From: Pseudorhodobacter antarcticus
GTDB taxonomy: Bacteria; Pseudomonadota; Alphaproteobacteria; Rhodobacterales; Rhodobacteraceae
Direction of reading: 5' to 3'
DNA: 64,000 nucleotides
NCBI RefSeq assembly: GCF_900110135.1
Contig: NZ_FOCO01000018.1
Coordinates: 1 to 64,000 of the forward strand
The stretch's first letter is position 1; each line of letters starts with the position of its first letter. Under the pieces are notes generated by a model, which was not told the DNA's origin, made no database searches, and saw only the letters and a list, made by a program, of their open reading frames with translations. The translations under genes were made by a program, and so were the position numbers. Shown here piece by piece: positions 52,868-62,422 of this stretch.

Positions 52868-53676
52868 CCCAGCCCCAGCGCGGCCGTGGCCGCCTGACCC
52901 GCCGCAGGATCGTTCGGAAACCGCACGCCAACCTCTTGCAACGTCACACAAGCTTCCGGCCCTTGGCCCAATTCCGCCAGCGCTTGGCCCACTTTCAACA
53001 GCGATTCAGGGGCCCGCGCGCCCGTCATATCGCCCGAAAACGCCTCCAACCACGCGCGCGCCGCCTCCGATGTTTCGCCCAAATTCGACAGCGCTTCACC
53101 TCGATAATAATGCGCCTCAGCGGTCAAGGGGCCGCCCGTATAGGTCTGGGCAAAGGTCGCAAAGAGGTCTGCGGCGCCGCGAAAGTCACTTTGACCGAGC
53201 ACCCCCTTGGCCCGGTCAAAATCTGCTTGTTCATTGGTTGCGAGCGACCCGCCAGCAGCCGCAGCGGGTGGTGCCGCAATCGTCGGGGCAGCAAGCGCAC
53301 CGCCACCCAGCGGGGCCGTCTGGCCAACAGCCCCCAAATCGCCGCCCTCTAGTTCCACCACCCGAAACTCCAGATCGCCCAATCGATTGGTGCCATCTGT
53401 CACCACCTGATTGATCCGAAATTCCAAATTTTCGGTCTTGGCCGTCAACTGCGCCAACGCCGCTTCAATTGCATCAACCCGGTCCAGCAGCGACCCGCCA
53501 AAATTGCCGCCCCCACTGTTGCCCGTGGTGGCGAGTTCCGACCGCAACCCCTGCACCGATGCCCCCAAACCCGACAGTTCCTGCCGAATATCGGCCAAGG
53601 TCTGCGCGCGGTCTTGCGCAAACCCTGCCAGCGGCACAACCGCTAGGATGATCGCAAATACCGCGCGCATCTGCAT
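52858..53676 (-). CDS. cpoB: Cell division coordinator CpoB (YbgF)
   Basis: 272 residues. Signal peptide MQMRAVFAIILAVVPLAGFA, then a coiled coil (TLADIRQELSGLGASVQGLR and DRVDAIEAALAQLTAKTENL), an Ala/Pro-rich linker, and TPR repeats (YTGGPLTAEAHYYRGEALSN, RAWLEAFSG, LLKVGQALAELGQGPEACVT). CpoB coordinates peptidoglycan synthesis with Tol-Pal at the division site. ATG 53676 overlaps the pal stop by 1 nt (TGATG), so it is coupled to pal. Its 3' end overlaps tilS by about 10 bp. Confidence 0.93.
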   Translation of the reverse strand: MQMRAVFAIILAVVPLAGFAQDRAQTLADIRQELSGLGASVQGLRSELATTGNSGGGNFGGSLLDRVDAIEAALAQLTAKTENLEFRINQVVTDGTNRLGDLEFRVVELEGGDLGAVGQTAPLGGGALAAPTIAAPPAAAAGGSLATNEQADFDRAKGVLGQSDFRGAADLFATFAQTYTGGPLTAEAHYYRGEALSNLGETSEAARAWLEAFSGDMTGARAPESLLKVGQALAELGQGPEACVTLQEVGVRFPNDPAAGQAATAALGLGCQ

Positions 53677-54194
53677 CAGCTGCCTGCGCCCACAGACAGA
53701 ACCGTTACGGCGCGGCGGTTGCGGCTGTAACAATCTTCTGTCGAACACACTTCAACCGGACGTTCCTTCCCATACGATACTGTGCGAATCCGGCTCTCGC
53801 TTACCCCTTGCGACATCAGGAAATTCTGCGCTGCCGATGCACGCCGCGCCCCCAGCGCAAGGTTGTACTGCCGCGTGCCCTGCTCATCCGCATGGCCTTC
53901 GACGATCAGCGCGTAATCCGTGTTGGTCTGCAACCACTGCGCCTGACCCGTCAAAGTCTGGCGCGCTTCATCCGACAACGTGCTTTGATCATTGCCAAAA
54001 AACACCCGGTCACCCAGCGTTTGCTGGAAATACGCGACCGACCGCGGGTCATTCGTGCCGCCCAGGTTCTGGCTGTCAATGCCACCGGCACCCCCGGCAC
54101 CACCAGCACCACCTGCCCCAAAACGGTCCGGGTTGTTACAGGCGCTCAGGCCCAGGGCCGCGATCAAAAGCGCTGCCTTCATTGCATATGACAT
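53676..54194 (-). CDS. pal: Peptidoglycan-associated lipoprotein Pal
   Basis: 172 residues. The lipobox is LSAC-N (MSYAMKAALLIAALGLSACN). A Gly-Ala repeat linker (FGAGGAGGAGGAGGIDSQNL) precedes the OmpA-like domain with QWLQTNTDYALIVEGHADEQ, GTRQYNLALGARRASAAQNF and VSYGKERPVEVCSTEDCYSR. The conserved peptidoglycan-binding Asp/Arg residues are in GHADEQGT and NRRAVTV. It links the outer membrane to peptidoglycan through TolB. AGGA lies 8 nt before ATG 54194. It is 85 bp after tolB in the chain, and overlaps cpoB by 1 nt. Confidence 0.96.
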   Translation of the reverse strand: MSYAMKAALLIAALGLSACNNPDRFGAGGAGGAGGAGGIDSQNLGGTNDPRSVAYFQQTLGDRVFFGNDQSTLSDEARQTLTGQAQWLQTNTDYALIVEGHADEQGTRQYNLALGARRASAAQNFLMSQGVSESRIRTVSYGKERPVEVCSTEDCYSRNRRAVTVLSVGAGS

Positions 54195-54279
54195 AGTTTC
54201 GTCCTTTTTCTACTGGCCCGACTTGAGCAACTCTAACAGATTCAGATCGCCCTGTGAATCGGGCAATCTTCACAAATTC

Positions 54280-55617
54280 TTATGGCAACAGCGGCGACCA
54301 TGACGGGTCCGACGCAGCCCCTTGGATGGGCACTGGGCGCAAATTTCGCCCCGTAATATCCACCGAATACAGCGACGTTTGCCCCGATGCCCCCGCCGTT
54401 TCGCGGCTGAACATAATCACGCGGCCATTGGGCGACCATGTCGGGCCTTCATCCAAAAACGATGACGTTAGCAACCGCTCCTCGGACCCGTCCACCCGCA
54501 TCACGCCAATATGGAACCGGCCTTGGTGCTGCTTGGTGAACGCAATCAAATCGCCACGCGGGCTCCACACTGGGGTCGAATACCGGCCTGGCCCATTGGA
54601 AATCCGGCGCGGCTCACCGCCCCCTGCGCCCATGACGTAAATCTGCTGCGTGCCGGACCTGTCGCTTTCAAAGGTAATTTGGGCACCATCCGGGCTGTAA
54701 TCGGGCGCAGTTTCAATTGACGGCGCATTGGTCAAACGCCCCAGCGCGCCCGATACCGTGTCCACCGTGTACAAATCCGAATTGCCGCCTTGTTCCAAAC
54801 TAAACACCACCGTCCGCCCGTTCGGGGCAAAACGTGGCGCAAATGTCATGGTGCCGGGCTGGTCGCCCAACGCGCGCGACTGCACCGATGCTACATCCAT
54901 CAGGTAAATCTTGGGGAACCCCGACTGGTACGACGTATACAAAATCCGGTCCCCTGTGGGCGAAAACCGCGGCGCCAGCACAATCGACCGGCTGTCGGTC
55001 AAAAACTGCACATTGGCCCCATCATAATCCATCACCGCCAACCGCTTGGCGCGCTCATTCTTTGGCCCGCTTTCGGCAACATACACCACGCGGCTGTCAA
55101 AATACCCGCCCTCGCCCGTAATCCGGCTGTAAACGGCATCGGCCACCTTATGCGCCATGCGCCGCCAGCTTTGCGGCGTGCCCGCAAACTGCAACCCCTC
55201 GCCCATCTGCTGCCCCGAGAAAATGTCGTAAAGCCGGAACTTCACCACAATCCGGTCGCCACTCGCACTCACCGCGCCCGTAATCAACGCTTGCGTGTTA
55301 ATCGCTTTCCAATCGGCATAGGCGACGGGCGCATCAAACCCCGACACCCCGCTAATATGCGCGCTGGCCGGAATTTCGCGGAACAACCCCGTGCCCGCCA
55401 AATCCGAGGCTATCACCCGCGCAATGTCGCGCGCAAACGTGCCCGCACCGCCATTTTCCGCGATAAAATCGGGCACGGCAAAGGGCAACGGCTCAATCAC
55501 CCCCTCTTTAATCTCGATCCGAAGCGGCCCGTTTTGCGCCATGACAGGGACAGCAAACACGCCACCCACCGCCAAAATAGCCGCAAACAAAAGGCCTAAG
55601 GGGCTCTGATAGGTCAT
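54280..55617 (-). CDS. tolB: Tol-Pal system translocation protein TolB
   Basis: 445 residues. Signal peptide [20 protein letters not shown] ending at VMAQ, an N-terminal alpha/beta domain ([20 protein letters not shown]), then a six-bladed beta-propeller. The blade repeats are visible as [40 protein letters not shown] and [20 protein letters not shown]. TolB works in the periplasm, binding Pal and TolA. Its ATG overlaps the tolA stop by 4 bp (ATGA), so it is translationally coupled. Confidence 0.96.
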   Translation of the reverse strand: MTYQSPLGLLFAAILAVGGVFAVPVMAQNGPLRIEIKEGVIEPLPFAVPDFIAENGGAGTFARDIARVIASDLAGTGLFREIPASAHISGVSGFDAPVAYADWKAINTQALITGAVSASGDRIVVKFRLYDIFSGQQMGEGLQFAGTPQSWRRMAHKVADAVYSRITGEGGYFDSRVVYVAESGPKNERAKRLAVMDYDGANVQFLTDSRSIVLAPRFSPTGDRILYTSYQSGFPKIYLMDVASVQSRALGDQPGTMTFAPRFAPNGRTVVFSLEQGGNSDLYTVDTVSGALGRLTNAPSIETAPDYSPDGAQITFESDRSGTQQIYVMGAGGGEPRRISNGPGRYSTPVWSPRGDLIAFTKQHQGRFHIGVMRVDGSEERLLTSSFLDEGPTWSPNGRVIMFSRETAGASGQTSLYSVDITGRNLRPVPIQGAASDPSWSPLLP

Positions 55618-56711
55618 TTGATCCTCATTCTCTCCGGGTTGAACACCAGTTCCAAACTACGCCATTCTTCATATTTTTCAGGGGGAAGGTTAAACCCATT
55701 TGCCCCGCAACGAATAACCGCCCGCCGCGCCGCCTCAAAGGCTTGGCGCGCCGCACCGTCCGATCCGCCCTCGTATTCCGTCATCCGCAACGATGTTGCA
55801 TCGGGCTTGCCGTCTTGCCCCAACTCCACCGCCACCGTCACCGTCACTTGCAACGCCTCTGATGACAGCGAGCCTACGTTCCAACAGGCTTGCACCGCGA
55901 CGCGCAACGCATCTTTTTCGCCCGATGTCATCGGGGGGCCGCTTGGCGCATCGGCGGACGACTCTGTTTGTGCCCCTCCGGTCGCCGCCGTTGTCGCCGC
56001 CAAGGCCTCGGCAATCGCATCGCGCGTGGCCGCCGTGGTCTGCGGGGCTTCCGCAGCCGGGGCCTCTGCCGCACGCGCAGGCCGCGCACGGGGCCGCGAT
56101 GAACTTTGCGGGGCCAATGGTTCGGCCTTATTGGCTTCGGTGGCAAGCTCGGTGCCCGCCTCCTCCACTGCCGCCTCTGGCGTGGGTTCTTCCACCACAA
56201 CCGCTTCAGGGGCTGCCTCAGGCGTCACGGCGGGCGCAGGTGCCGCCGCAATCACCGCATCGGGCGCAGGCGCATCGGTCGGGTCCGGGGCCACGCGGTC
56301 TGCGGGTTTCGGGCGCGGCCGTGTGCTGCTGGAAGGGGCCAAAACCGGCGGCTCCTCAGATATAACGGGCGATGGCGGCTCTGGGTCCACAGGCTTCGAT
56401 GGCACGGCTTGTGGGGCCACTTCGGTCACATCCGGTTCTGGCGGCGGGGGCGGCGGCGGCTCGGCCACGGGTTCCACAACAGGCTCCGCCGGGGCGGCTT
56501 CGGGCACAGGGGCCACTTCGGGCACAGATTCAGGCGCGGGGGCCGATGGGGCCGCCGCCTGCAACGCAGCAAAATCGGCGCTGGAAATCAATGACACTTC
56601 GGTTACCGCAACCTCGGTGGTGTCATCATGCCGGATAAAAAACCCGCCAATCGTCACCCACAAGATCAGGCCGAAATGTCCGATCCCTGAATAAACTAAA
56701 CCCTTGTCCAT
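55614..56711 (-). CDS. tolA: Cell envelope integrity protein TolA
   Basis: 365 residues. N-terminal membrane anchor [20 protein letters not shown] followed by [12 protein letters not shown], then a long Ala/Pro/Glu/Val-rich low-complexity stalk (about 45-260) with a run of seven prolines, and a C-terminal domain (about 270-365) with [20 protein letters not shown] and [20 protein letters not shown]. The stalk crosses the periplasm, and the C-terminal domain contacts TolB and Pal. Overlapping open frames on the plus strand (up to 358 codons) are shadows of the biased composition. The stop overlaps tolB (ATGA), and tolR ends 9 bp upstream. Confidence 0.93.
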   Translation of the reverse strand: MDKGLVYSGIGHFGLILWVTIGGFFIRHDDTTEVAVTEVSLISSADFAALQAAAPSAPAPESVPEVAPVPEAAPAEPVVEPVAEPPPPPPPEPDVTEVAPQAVPSKPVDPEPPSPVISEEPPVLAPSSSTRPRPKPADRVAPDPTDAPAPDAVIAAAPAPAVTPEAAPEAVVVEEPTPEAAVEEAGTELATEANKAEPLAPQSSSRPRARPARAAEAPAAEAPQTTAATRDAIAEALAATTAATGGAQTESSADAPSGPPMTSGEKDALRVAVQACWNVGSLSSEALQVTVTVAVELGQDGKPDATSLRMTEYEGGSDGAARQAFEAARRAVIRCGANGFNLPPEKYEEWRSLELVFNPERMRIK

Positions 56712-56720
56712 GCTTTTGGC

Positions 56721-57197
56721 CTAGCCGCCACTGGCGCCAAAAGACGGGCCATCCGGGTCCGTGACCAAACCAATGTTGCGAAAGCCCCCGGCATTCAACG
56801 CGCCCATCACCTGCGCCACGCGAGAATAAGGGATCGCGCCATCCGCGCGCAGAAAAATCTTGTCGCTCTCACGCTCCGCCGCAACGGCCTGCAATTTCGG
56901 AATCAACTCCCCATCCGCAACCTCTTGCGTCTGGATCATCACACGCCCATCCGCCGTCAGCGTCACCGTCAACGGCTCCTCTTGCTCGGATGGCAGCGCA
57001 CTCGCCGCCGTTTCCGGCAATTGAATGGGCACCCCCACGGTCAACATCGGGGCCGCCACCATAAAGATGATCAACAACACCAGCATCACGTCCACAAACG
57101 GCGTCACGTTAATTTCGGCCATCGCCGCAGATTTGCCGCGCCGCCGCCCGCGCCGCCCGCCCCCGCCGCCCGATTTTTGCACAACACCCCCGCCCAT
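56721..57197 (-). CDS. tolR: Tol-Pal system protein TolR (ExbD/TolR family)
   Basis: 158 residues. After a Gly/Arg-rich N-terminal segment, MAEINVTPFVDVMLVLLIIF is the single membrane helix with the conserved proton-path Asp (FVDVML). The periplasmic domain has VGVPIQLPETAASALPSEQE, PLTVTLTADGRVMIQTQEVA and ESDKIFLRADGAIPYSRVAQ. With TolQ it forms the proton-driven motor that energises TolA. It starts 3 bp after tolQ and ends 9 bp before tolA. Confidence 0.95.
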   Translation of the reverse strand: MGGGVVQKSGGGGGRRGRRRGKSAAMAEINVTPFVDVMLVLLIIFMVAAPMLTVGVPIQLPETAASALPSEQEEPLTVTLTADGRVMIQTQEVADGELIPKLQAVAAERESDKIFLRADGAIPYSRVAQVMGALNAGGFRNIGLVTDPDGPSFGASGG

Positions 57198-57200
57198 GGC

Positions 57201-57896
57201 TCAGGCGTCCAACTGGCGGGACAAGATTGTGGCGAATTCATCCGAAAACGCTTCATACCCGCCGATCAAATGCTCTGCGTCCGCGTTCAACTTGTTGTAA
57301 AACACCACCGCCGGAATCGCGGCCACAAGGCCAATCCCCGTGGCCAACAACGCCTCGGCAATACCGGGCGCCACAACGGCCAAACTGGTGTTCTGGCTGA
57401 TCGCGATTTGTTCAAACGAATGTTTGATGCCCCAAACCGTGCCAAACAACCCGATAAACGGCGCTGTCGCCCCTGTGGTCGCCAAAAACGACAACCCCTC
57501 GTTCAAGCGTTCGCTTTGCTTGGAAATCGCCACATCCATGCTACGCTCAATCCGCGCCTGCGCGCCCGCGATCAACCCACCATCATCGCGGTGGCTGCGC
57601 CGCCACTCCAGCATCCCCGCCGCAAAAACCTTTTCCGATGACCCCACAGGGTCCGGCCCGATTTTCTCAAACAACTCGTCCAGCGGCTCGCCCGACCAAA
57701 ACGCTTGGTCAAACACATTCGCCTCGCGCCGCGCCAATCGGTAGGCAATATGCTTGCGCACGATGATCGCCCATGACCAAAACGACATCACAAACAGCAT
57801 CAGCATCACCAGCTGCACCGTAAATGTCGCCCGCACAAACAGCGCGATCAGCGAGAAGTCAATATCCTGCGCCGCCGCAAGGGTTTCCGTTTCCAT
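57201..57896 (-). CDS. tolQ: Tol-Pal system protein TolQ (MotA/TolQ/ExbB family)
   Basis: 231 residues. Three membrane helices are seen: ALFVRATFTVQLVMLMLFVM (about 17-45), FLATTGATAPFIGLFGTVWG (about 130-155) and AEALLATGIGLVAAIPAVVF (about 165-190). The second and third carry the conserved Thr/Pro-rich pattern of the MotA/TolQ/ExbB channel. It forms the pentameric ring around TolR in the inner membrane. It is 120 bp after ybgC and 3 bp before tolR. Confidence 0.96.
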   Translation of the reverse strand: METETLAAAQDIDFSLIALFVRATFTVQLVMLMLFVMSFWSWAIIVRKHIAYRLARREANVFDQAFWSGEPLDELFEKIGPDPVGSSEKVFAAGMLEWRRSHRDDGGLIAGAQARIERSMDVAISKQSERLNEGLSFLATTGATAPFIGLFGTVWGIKHSFEQIAISQNTSLAVVAPGIAEALLATGIGLVAAIPAVVFYNKLNADAEHLIGGYEAFSDEFATILSRQLDA

Positions 57897-58016
57897 ATCG
57901 CCTGCTCTTTATTTTTGGGCCGTTTGCCAGCCATTGCTTCGGTGATTCTATCTGTTTTCCCGATGGAAAGCCAATAGATCATCGCACAGCCGCGCGAAAT
58001 CCCGCCGCAACCCTTG

Positions 58017-58409
58017 TCACATCACTGTGACAGCCGCCAAAACCACGGCAGGAAACCGCACCGCCCGCCCCGCATCACTCAAACACACCAGTTGAACCTC
58101 CGCCTCAAACAGCAGGGCATCACCACGCCAAACCGTCTGCGCCAACGTCAACCGCGCTCCCGTCGCTGCCAAAACCTGCGTGCGCACCTGCAATTCATCG
58201 TCAAACACCGCAGGCCGCACATAATCAGCCACCACGCGGCGCACCGCAAACACGACCCCTTGCGCCCGCAGCGCCGACTGGTCCACGCCAAGGCCGCGCA
58301 CCCATTCACTGCGCGCGCGCTCAATGAACTTCAGATAATTGGCATAATACACAATCCCCGCCAGATCGGTGTCCTCATAATAAACCCGCAGGTTGAAAAC
58401 ATGCATCAT
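58017..58409 (-). CDS. ybgC: Acyl-CoA thioesterase YbgC (hot-dog fold)
   Basis: 130 residues. MMHVFNLRVYYEDTDLAGIV begins with the active-site region of YbgC-type thioesterases (YYEDTDxxGIVYYANYL). FIERARSEWVRGLGVDQSAL and VFAVRRVVADYVRPAVFDDE follow. It hydrolyses short acyl-CoAs or acyl-ACP and commonly opens the tol-pal operon. I took ATG 58409 with AGGGG 6 nt upstream (58406 is equally possible); the ATG at 58448 adds 13 unconserved residues. It precedes tolQ by 120 bp on the same strand. Confidence 0.93.
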   Translation of the reverse strand: MMHVFNLRVYYEDTDLAGIVYYANYLKFIERARSEWVRGLGVDQSALRAQGVVFAVRRVVADYVRPAVFDDELQVRTQVLAATGARLTLAQTVWRGDALLFEAEVQLVCLSDAGRAVRFPAVVLAAVTVM

Positions 58410-58533
58410 TGTTGCCCCTAGCGCCGCAATCATACTTTGATTTGTCACAATCTGAACCGGAATACACCCAAGATTGGCCGGATTGTCCCGTCATACAGGT
58501 GTTATCGAGCAATAATTGTTGAAGAGGTATAAA

Positions 58534-58842
58534 ATGCGTAAAGTTTCGATCATCTTGGCAGCATCGGTCCTGACCCTGCAAAACTCCGGCGCCCGCGCCC
58601 AGTCCGCACTGACAGACGCGGCACATGTCATGCCGCCCCTCTCCTTTGTTCCCCTGCTGGTCTTGGCGGGCATGGCCTGCCTGCTGCTCCTCGCTCACGC
58701 ACCGCTCACCACGCCAGATTCCCAAACAGGTTCCAAAACAAGCTGGTCGCGCCGCAGCGTTCCCAGCTTCTGGCCCTCCCAGCGCACCACGTTCGCAATC
58801 CTCGCGGTGGTCACCGTTGGCGGCGCTTTGGGCCTCGCCTAA
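58534..58842 (+). CDS. Small membrane protein of unknown function
   Basis: 102 residues. An N-terminal signal or anchor (MRKVSIILAASVLTLQNSGA ending RAQS) is followed by two hydrophobic segments, FVPLLVLAGMACLLLLAHAP (about 38-57) and FAILAVVTVGGALGLA at the end, with a basic linker (TGSKTSWSRRSVPSFWP) between them. I recognise no family. GAAGAGG lies 7 nt before ATG 58534. It is divergent from ybgC and convergent with the next gene (29 bp). Close-by tol genes hint at an envelope location. Confidence 0.6.
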   Translation: MRKVSIILAASVLTLQNSGARAQSALTDAAHVMPPLSFVPLLVLAGMACLLLLAHAPLTTPDSQTGSKTSWSRRSVPSFWPSQRTTFAILAVVTVGGALGLA

Positions 58843-58871
58843 ACCCTTTCGCGCGGCCCTGCCCCAAACGG

Positions 58872-59504
58872 TCAGGGCTGCCCGCCCAACCCCATCCGCG
58901 CCACAAGGCGCAAGGCATGGCTCGCATCGCGCGCCACCACAGGCATCACCGGGTCGTAACACGCCCGCACCAAGGCCCCGATTTCAGGCCGCAACACCAC
59001 CCGCCCGCTTGCATTCGCCAAGGCGCGCCGCCCGTCAAACCCCACATCCGACCACAGCAAAATCACCTGCACCGCTTGGGTCAACGCCAAAACCTCCGCA
59101 GGCACCTCCGCCAATTCCGCATCCAGCCGCACAAACACAAACGCGGCCTTGATCGCGCCCGACGCCTCAAACCGAAACGCACGGTATTGGTTCGCGCGCC
59201 CCGCCTCCAACCGCCCCAACAGCGCCTCCAAGTCCGGGATCAACTCTGCCAGACGCGGCACCCCGCGCAACTCATCCCATTCCCGAACAAAGAAAAACAT
59301 CAGGTTCGCGCCCAGCTCGGTGTCCAGCACGTCCATCTTATGCCCCGCCAACCCGACCACGGCCTCAATTGCCCCCTTCACCACGGGCAACGTGTCATCG
59401 GCCAAACCAAACACCACAGGCACAATTGGCCGCCCCCAGCGCGCGCATAAATACGCCCCATCGCCGCGCGTAAACAGCGCCTCAATCTCACCCGCGTCCA
59501 TCAC
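58872..59504 (-). CDS. Conserved protein of unknown function between the tol and ruv clusters
   Basis: 210 residues, soluble, no signal peptide. It starts MMDAGEIEALFTRGDGAYLC followed by ARWGRPIVPVVFGLADDT, and contains MDVLDTELGANLMFFFVREW and ANQYRAFRFEASGAIKAAFV, with two Trp-containing helices. I recall similar proteins in Rhodobacterales of unknown role, but I cannot name a domain. A dispersed repeat copy sits 8-38 bp upstream of its ATG on the same strand, so it may form part of the leader. Confidence 0.65.
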   Translation of the reverse strand: MMDAGEIEALFTRGDGAYLCARWGRPIVPVVFGLADDTLPVVKGAIEAVVGLAGHKMDVLDTELGANLMFFFVREWDELRGVPRLAELIPDLEALLGRLEAGRANQYRAFRFEASGAIKAAFVFVRLDAELAEVPAEVLALTQAVQVILLWSDVGFDGRRALANASGRVVLRPEIGALVRACYDPVMPVVARDASHALRLVARMGLGGQP

Positions 59505-59511
59505 TCACCCT

Positions 59512-59542
59512 CAATTTCATCTTGGCCTAAATACCTAAAACG
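59512..59542 (-). repeat. Dispersed repeat copy 3 (core TTTTAGGTATTT..GCCAAG)
   Basis: On the minus strand CGTTTTAGGTATTT followed by AGGCCAAGATGAAATTG. It lies 8 bp upstream of the gene ending at 59504 and 35 bp from REP copy E. Confidence 0.7.
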
Positions 59543-59576
59543 ACCGCCCCAAAACCCAGCCCCAACCAACAAAGGC

Positions 59577-59603
59577 CGTAGGGTGGGTGCAACCCACCGC
59601 CCC
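59577..59603 (+). repeat. REP palindrome copy E, directly after ruvB
   Basis: Plus strand: C, GTAG, GGTGGGT, GCA, ACCCACC, GCCCC. The right end abuts the ruvB stop codon (59604-59606). Confidence 0.92.
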
Positions 59604-60632
59604 TCACCCCGCCTCAAACAAATCGCTCTGCCCCGGTGGTTTCGGCGCTTCCAACCCCAAATGCCGCCACGCCCGCGCCGCCAACATCCGCCCGCGCGGG
59701 GTGCGTTGAAGCAACCCTTGCTGCAACAAAAATGGCTCAATCACCTCTTCCAACGCATCGCGCGCCTCGCTCAGCGCCGCCGAGATTGTCTCAACCCCCA
59801 CCGGGCCCCCGCCATAATGCTCCGCCAGCAACATCATGTACCGCCGGTCCGCCCCATCAAGCCCAAGGTGGTCCACCCCCAACCGCGTCAGCGCCCGGTC
59901 CGCAATCGCTTGGGTCAACCGCCCGTCCCCTTCGACCAGCACAAAATCCACCACCCGGCGCAACAACCTACCCGCAATCCGGGGCGTGCCCCGCGCCCGT
60001 TTGGCAATCTCGCGCGTGCCTTCGGGGTCCGACGGTATGCCCATCAACCGCGCGCCCCGCGTCACAATCAAATCCAACTCATCCTCGGTGTAAAACACCA
60101 ACCGCGTCGGGATGCCAAATCGGTCGCGCAGCGGCGTGGTCAACAACCCCAACCGCGTCGTCGCCCCCACCAGCGTGAACGGCTGCAAATCAATCCGCAC
60201 CGTGCGGGCGGCGGGCCCCTCGCCAATCACCAAATCCAGCGCAAAATCCTCCATCGCCGGATACAGCACCTCCTCCACCACAGGGGAAAGCCGGTGTATC
60301 TCGTCGATAAACAGCACATCATTGGGTTCCAGATTGGTCAAAATCGCCGCCAAATCCCCCGCCCGCGCCAAAACCGGCCCGGATGTCATGCGAAACCCCA
60401 CCCCCAATTCGCGCGCCATAATCTGCGCCAACGTGGTTTTTCCCAGACCGGGCGGCCCATGAAACAGCGTGTGGTCCATCGCCTCGCCCCGAATTTTCGC
60501 AGACTCGATAAACACCCGCAAATTCGCGCGCGCCTCCGCTTGGCCCACGAATTCCTCCAACACCTGCGGGCGCAACGCGCGGTCGGCGTCCCCGGGCAAT
60601 CCTTCGGGGCGCAAAGTCGGGTCAGATTGCAT
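59604..60632 (-). CDS. ruvB: Holliday junction branch migration ATPase RuvB
   Basis: 342 residues. Walker [21 protein letters not shown] ([11 protein letters not shown]), Walker [21 protein letters not shown], sensor 1 [20 protein letters not shown], arginine finger in the same segment, and a C-terminal winged helix with [20 protein letters not shown]. RuvB hexamers drive branch migration with RuvA. Starts 3 bp after ruvA. The REP element E lies immediately downstream of its stop. Confidence 0.97.
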   Translation of the reverse strand: MQSDPTLRPEGLPGDADRALRPQVLEEFVGQAEARANLRVFIESAKIRGEAMDHTLFHGPPGLGKTTLAQIMARELGVGFRMTSGPVLARAGDLAAILTNLEPNDVLFIDEIHRLSPVVEEVLYPAMEDFALDLVIGEGPAARTVRIDLQPFTLVGATTRLGLLTTPLRDRFGIPTRLVFYTEDELDLIVTRGARLMGIPSDPEGTREIAKRARGTPRIAGRLLRRVVDFVLVEGDGRLTQAIADRALTRLGVDHLGLDGADRRYMMLLAEHYGGGPVGVETISAALSEARDALEEVIEPFLLQQGLLQRTPRGRMLAARAWRHLGLEAPKPPGQSDLFEAG

Positions 60633-60635
60633 CCG

Positions 60636-61313
60636 TTATCCTTTCGGGGCCAACAGCTTTAACGCGGCCCGAATCAACGCGCCCGTGCCCGCATCCGGCA
60701 CCTCGCCCGCCGCCTGCGCCACCGCTTGCGCCGCATCGCCATGCCCATACCCCAGATTGATCAGCGCCGACAACGCCTCCGCACTCGCCGCCGCGCGCAA
60801 CGCCACCCCTGCATCCGGCTTGGCCACTTTGCGCACTGTGGCCGCAGGTTCCAACACATCATCCTCCAACGCGCCCGCCAAACTTGCAGGGTTCGCGCCC
60901 ATCGCCATCACGCCGGGCGCTTTGGCCTTCAACTCCAACACCACGCGCTGCGCAATTTTCGGCCCCACGCCGGGTGCCGCCTGAATGGCCTTGGCATCGC
61001 CCAGCGCAATCGCGCGCGACACGCCTTCCGGCCCCAAACTGCCCAAGATCGCCATCGCGGCCTTGGCCCCCACGCCTTGCACGGTCACCAACAGCTTGTG
61101 CCACTCCTTTTCCAACATCGTGGGAAAGCCGAACAGCTGCAACAAATCCTCGCGCACCACCAATTCGGTGAACAGCGCCACCGCCTCGCCCACACGCGGC
61201 AGCCCCGCCAGCGTCCGGTCGGACACATAAACAATATACCCCACGCCCCGCACATCAACCAACACATGGTCGCCGCCCCGATACTCCAACCGCCCCGCAA
61301 TTTTGCCAATCAT
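60636..61313 (-). CDS. ruvA: Holliday junction DNA-binding protein RuvA
   Basis: 225 residues. [20 protein letters not shown] opens the OB-fold, with [20 protein letters not shown]. Two helix-hairpin-helix motifs bind the junction: [20 protein letters not shown] and [20 protein letters not shown]. The C-terminal domain III ([20 protein letters not shown]) contacts RuvB, with a slightly long linker in between. It forms a tetramer that holds the four-way junction flat. Starts 13 bp after ruvC and precedes ruvB by 3 bp. Confidence 0.96.
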   Translation of the reverse strand: MIGKIAGRLEYRGGDHVLVDVRGVGYIVYVSDRTLAGLPRVGEAVALFTELVVREDLLQLFGFPTMLEKEWHKLLVTVQGVGAKAAMAILGSLGPEGVSRAIALGDAKAIQAAPGVGPKIAQRVVLELKAKAPGVMAMGANPASLAGALEDDVLEPAATVRKVAKPDAGVALRAAASAEALSALINLGYGHGDAAQAVAQAAGEVPDAGTGALIRAALKLLAPKG

Positions 61314-61326
61314 GCCTCACCCCTTT

Positions 61327-61845
61327 TCATCCGGCCGCCCTTTTCAACGCCGCCTGCAACCGGTTCGAACTTTGCAAATGATGCGCATGGCAAATCGCAA
61401 TCGCCAGCGCATCCGCCGCATCCGCCCCCGCAATCACCACGCCGGGCAGATGGATCCGCACCATATGCTCCACTTGGCCTTTGTCCGCGTGCCCCGCACC
61501 CACCACCGTCTTTTTCACCGCGTTGGGCGCATATTCCCCCACCGTTATGCCAAATTGCGCTGGCACCAACAGCGCAATCCCCCGCGCTTGGCCCAATTTC
61601 AAGGTCGCCACCGCATCCTTGTTCACAAATGTATTCTCCACCGCCGCTTGATCGGGCGCATATTGCTGCAACACCGCCGTCAACTGCGCGTGCAAACTTA
61701 GCAACCGCGCCGCCAAATCACCCGAATCAGGTCCCGGCGCTGAATGGCAAATCCCGTTGGCCACATGCGTCAACCGCGACCCGGCCACGTCAATCAGCCC
61801 CCAGCCAAGGTTGCGCAACCCCGGATCAATCCCCAACACCCGCAT
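61327..61845 (-). CDS. ruvC: Crossover junction endodeoxyribonuclease RuvC
   Basis: 172 residues. The catalytic acids are in [20 protein letters not shown] (Asp), [20 protein letters not shown] (Glu) and the C-terminal [17 protein letters not shown] (two Asp). The ribonuclease H-like fold is complete. It cleaves Holliday junctions held by RuvA. I chose ATG 61845 because AAGGGGG lies 6 nt upstream and the family starts there; the open frame extends 78 bp further up without support. It is the first gene of ruvCAB. Confidence 0.96.
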   Translation of the reverse strand: MRVLGIDPGLRNLGWGLIDVAGSRLTHVANGICHSAPGPDSGDLAARLLSLHAQLTAVLQQYAPDQAAVENTFVNKDAVATLKLGQARGIALLVPAQFGITVGEYAPNAVKKTVVGAGHADKGQVEHMVRIHLPGVVIAGADAADALAIAICHAHHLQSSNRLQAALKRAAG

Positions 61846-62155
61846 CAGTGCCCCCTTATTATCGTTAAAATGCGAATAGCACGAATAGGGAACATCCGCC
61901 AAGCGCTTTGCAATCCACCGCAAGAACCCCCTTTAATTGCTGCACCTGCACAATATTCGGCACTTCATATCCTAAAACCGACACAAACCGCCCGCGCCTT
62001 AGAAACAAGGCGGAATTGCGGCAAACAGCCATGCAATCCCTGCATCACAGCCATGCCATTTCTGTGGATTGTTTTGCAGTTGCAGCACGCCTATTTGCCC
62101 AATACCGAAACACCAAGCCGCTTAAATAAGCAGCTTACAAACAAGGAAAACCGCA
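61846..62155. other. Intergenic region between ruvC and the DUF1127 gene
   Basis: 310 bp between divergent genes with no supported gene. It is AT-richer than its surroundings and contains a partly repeated CAGCCATGC motif (near 62027 and 62050). The promoters of both flanking genes must lie here. A small RNA in the leader is possible, but I see no clear terminator. Confidence 0.4.
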
Positions 62156-62371
62156 ATGGCCGCTTACCAGTCGACCCGTACCGCGCCGTTCGGCGCAATC
62201 GCAACCTACAGCTTCATCCGTTTCATCAGCAACATCGCAAATTCCGTGATTGCTTGGAACGACGCCCGCGTCACCCGCAACTCGCTTGGCAAATTGTCCG
62301 ACCGCGAACTGGATGACATCGGCCTGACCCGTGGCGACATCGCCGACATCGCGAACCTGAACCGCATTTGA
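62156..62371 (+). CDS. DUF1127 (YjiS-like) small protein
   Basis: 71 residues. An N-terminal helix (FGAIATYSFIRFISNIANSV, IAWNDARVTRNSL) is followed by the DUF1127 core GKLSDRELDDIGLTRGDIAD with the LSDRxLxDIGLxRxxI consensus. These Arg-rich small proteins bind RNA and, in Rhodobacter sphaeroides, the relative CcaF1 influences RNA turnover under stress. The same role here is inference. AAGGA lies 8 nt before ATG 62156. It ends 53 bp before a strong bidirectional terminator. Confidence 0.88.
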   Translation: MAAYQSTRTAPFGAIATYSFIRFISNIANSVIAWNDARVTRNSLGKLSDRELDDIGLTRGDIADIANLNRI

Positions 62372-62422
62372 CCCTTGGCGCATATGCCCAAAGGTCCCCG
62401 CGTTCCCCACTTCGCAACCTAA

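Noticed and set aside
55618-56694. 358-codon Ala/Gly/Ser-rich plus-strand frame opposite tolA
   Set aside because: Complement of the Ala/Pro/Glu stalk of TolA, low complexity and without a ribosome site.
29336-59603. CRISPR array from the repeated 27-bp elements
   Set aside because: The copies are single, far apart and in both orientations, with no regular spacers and no cas genes. They fit REP elements.
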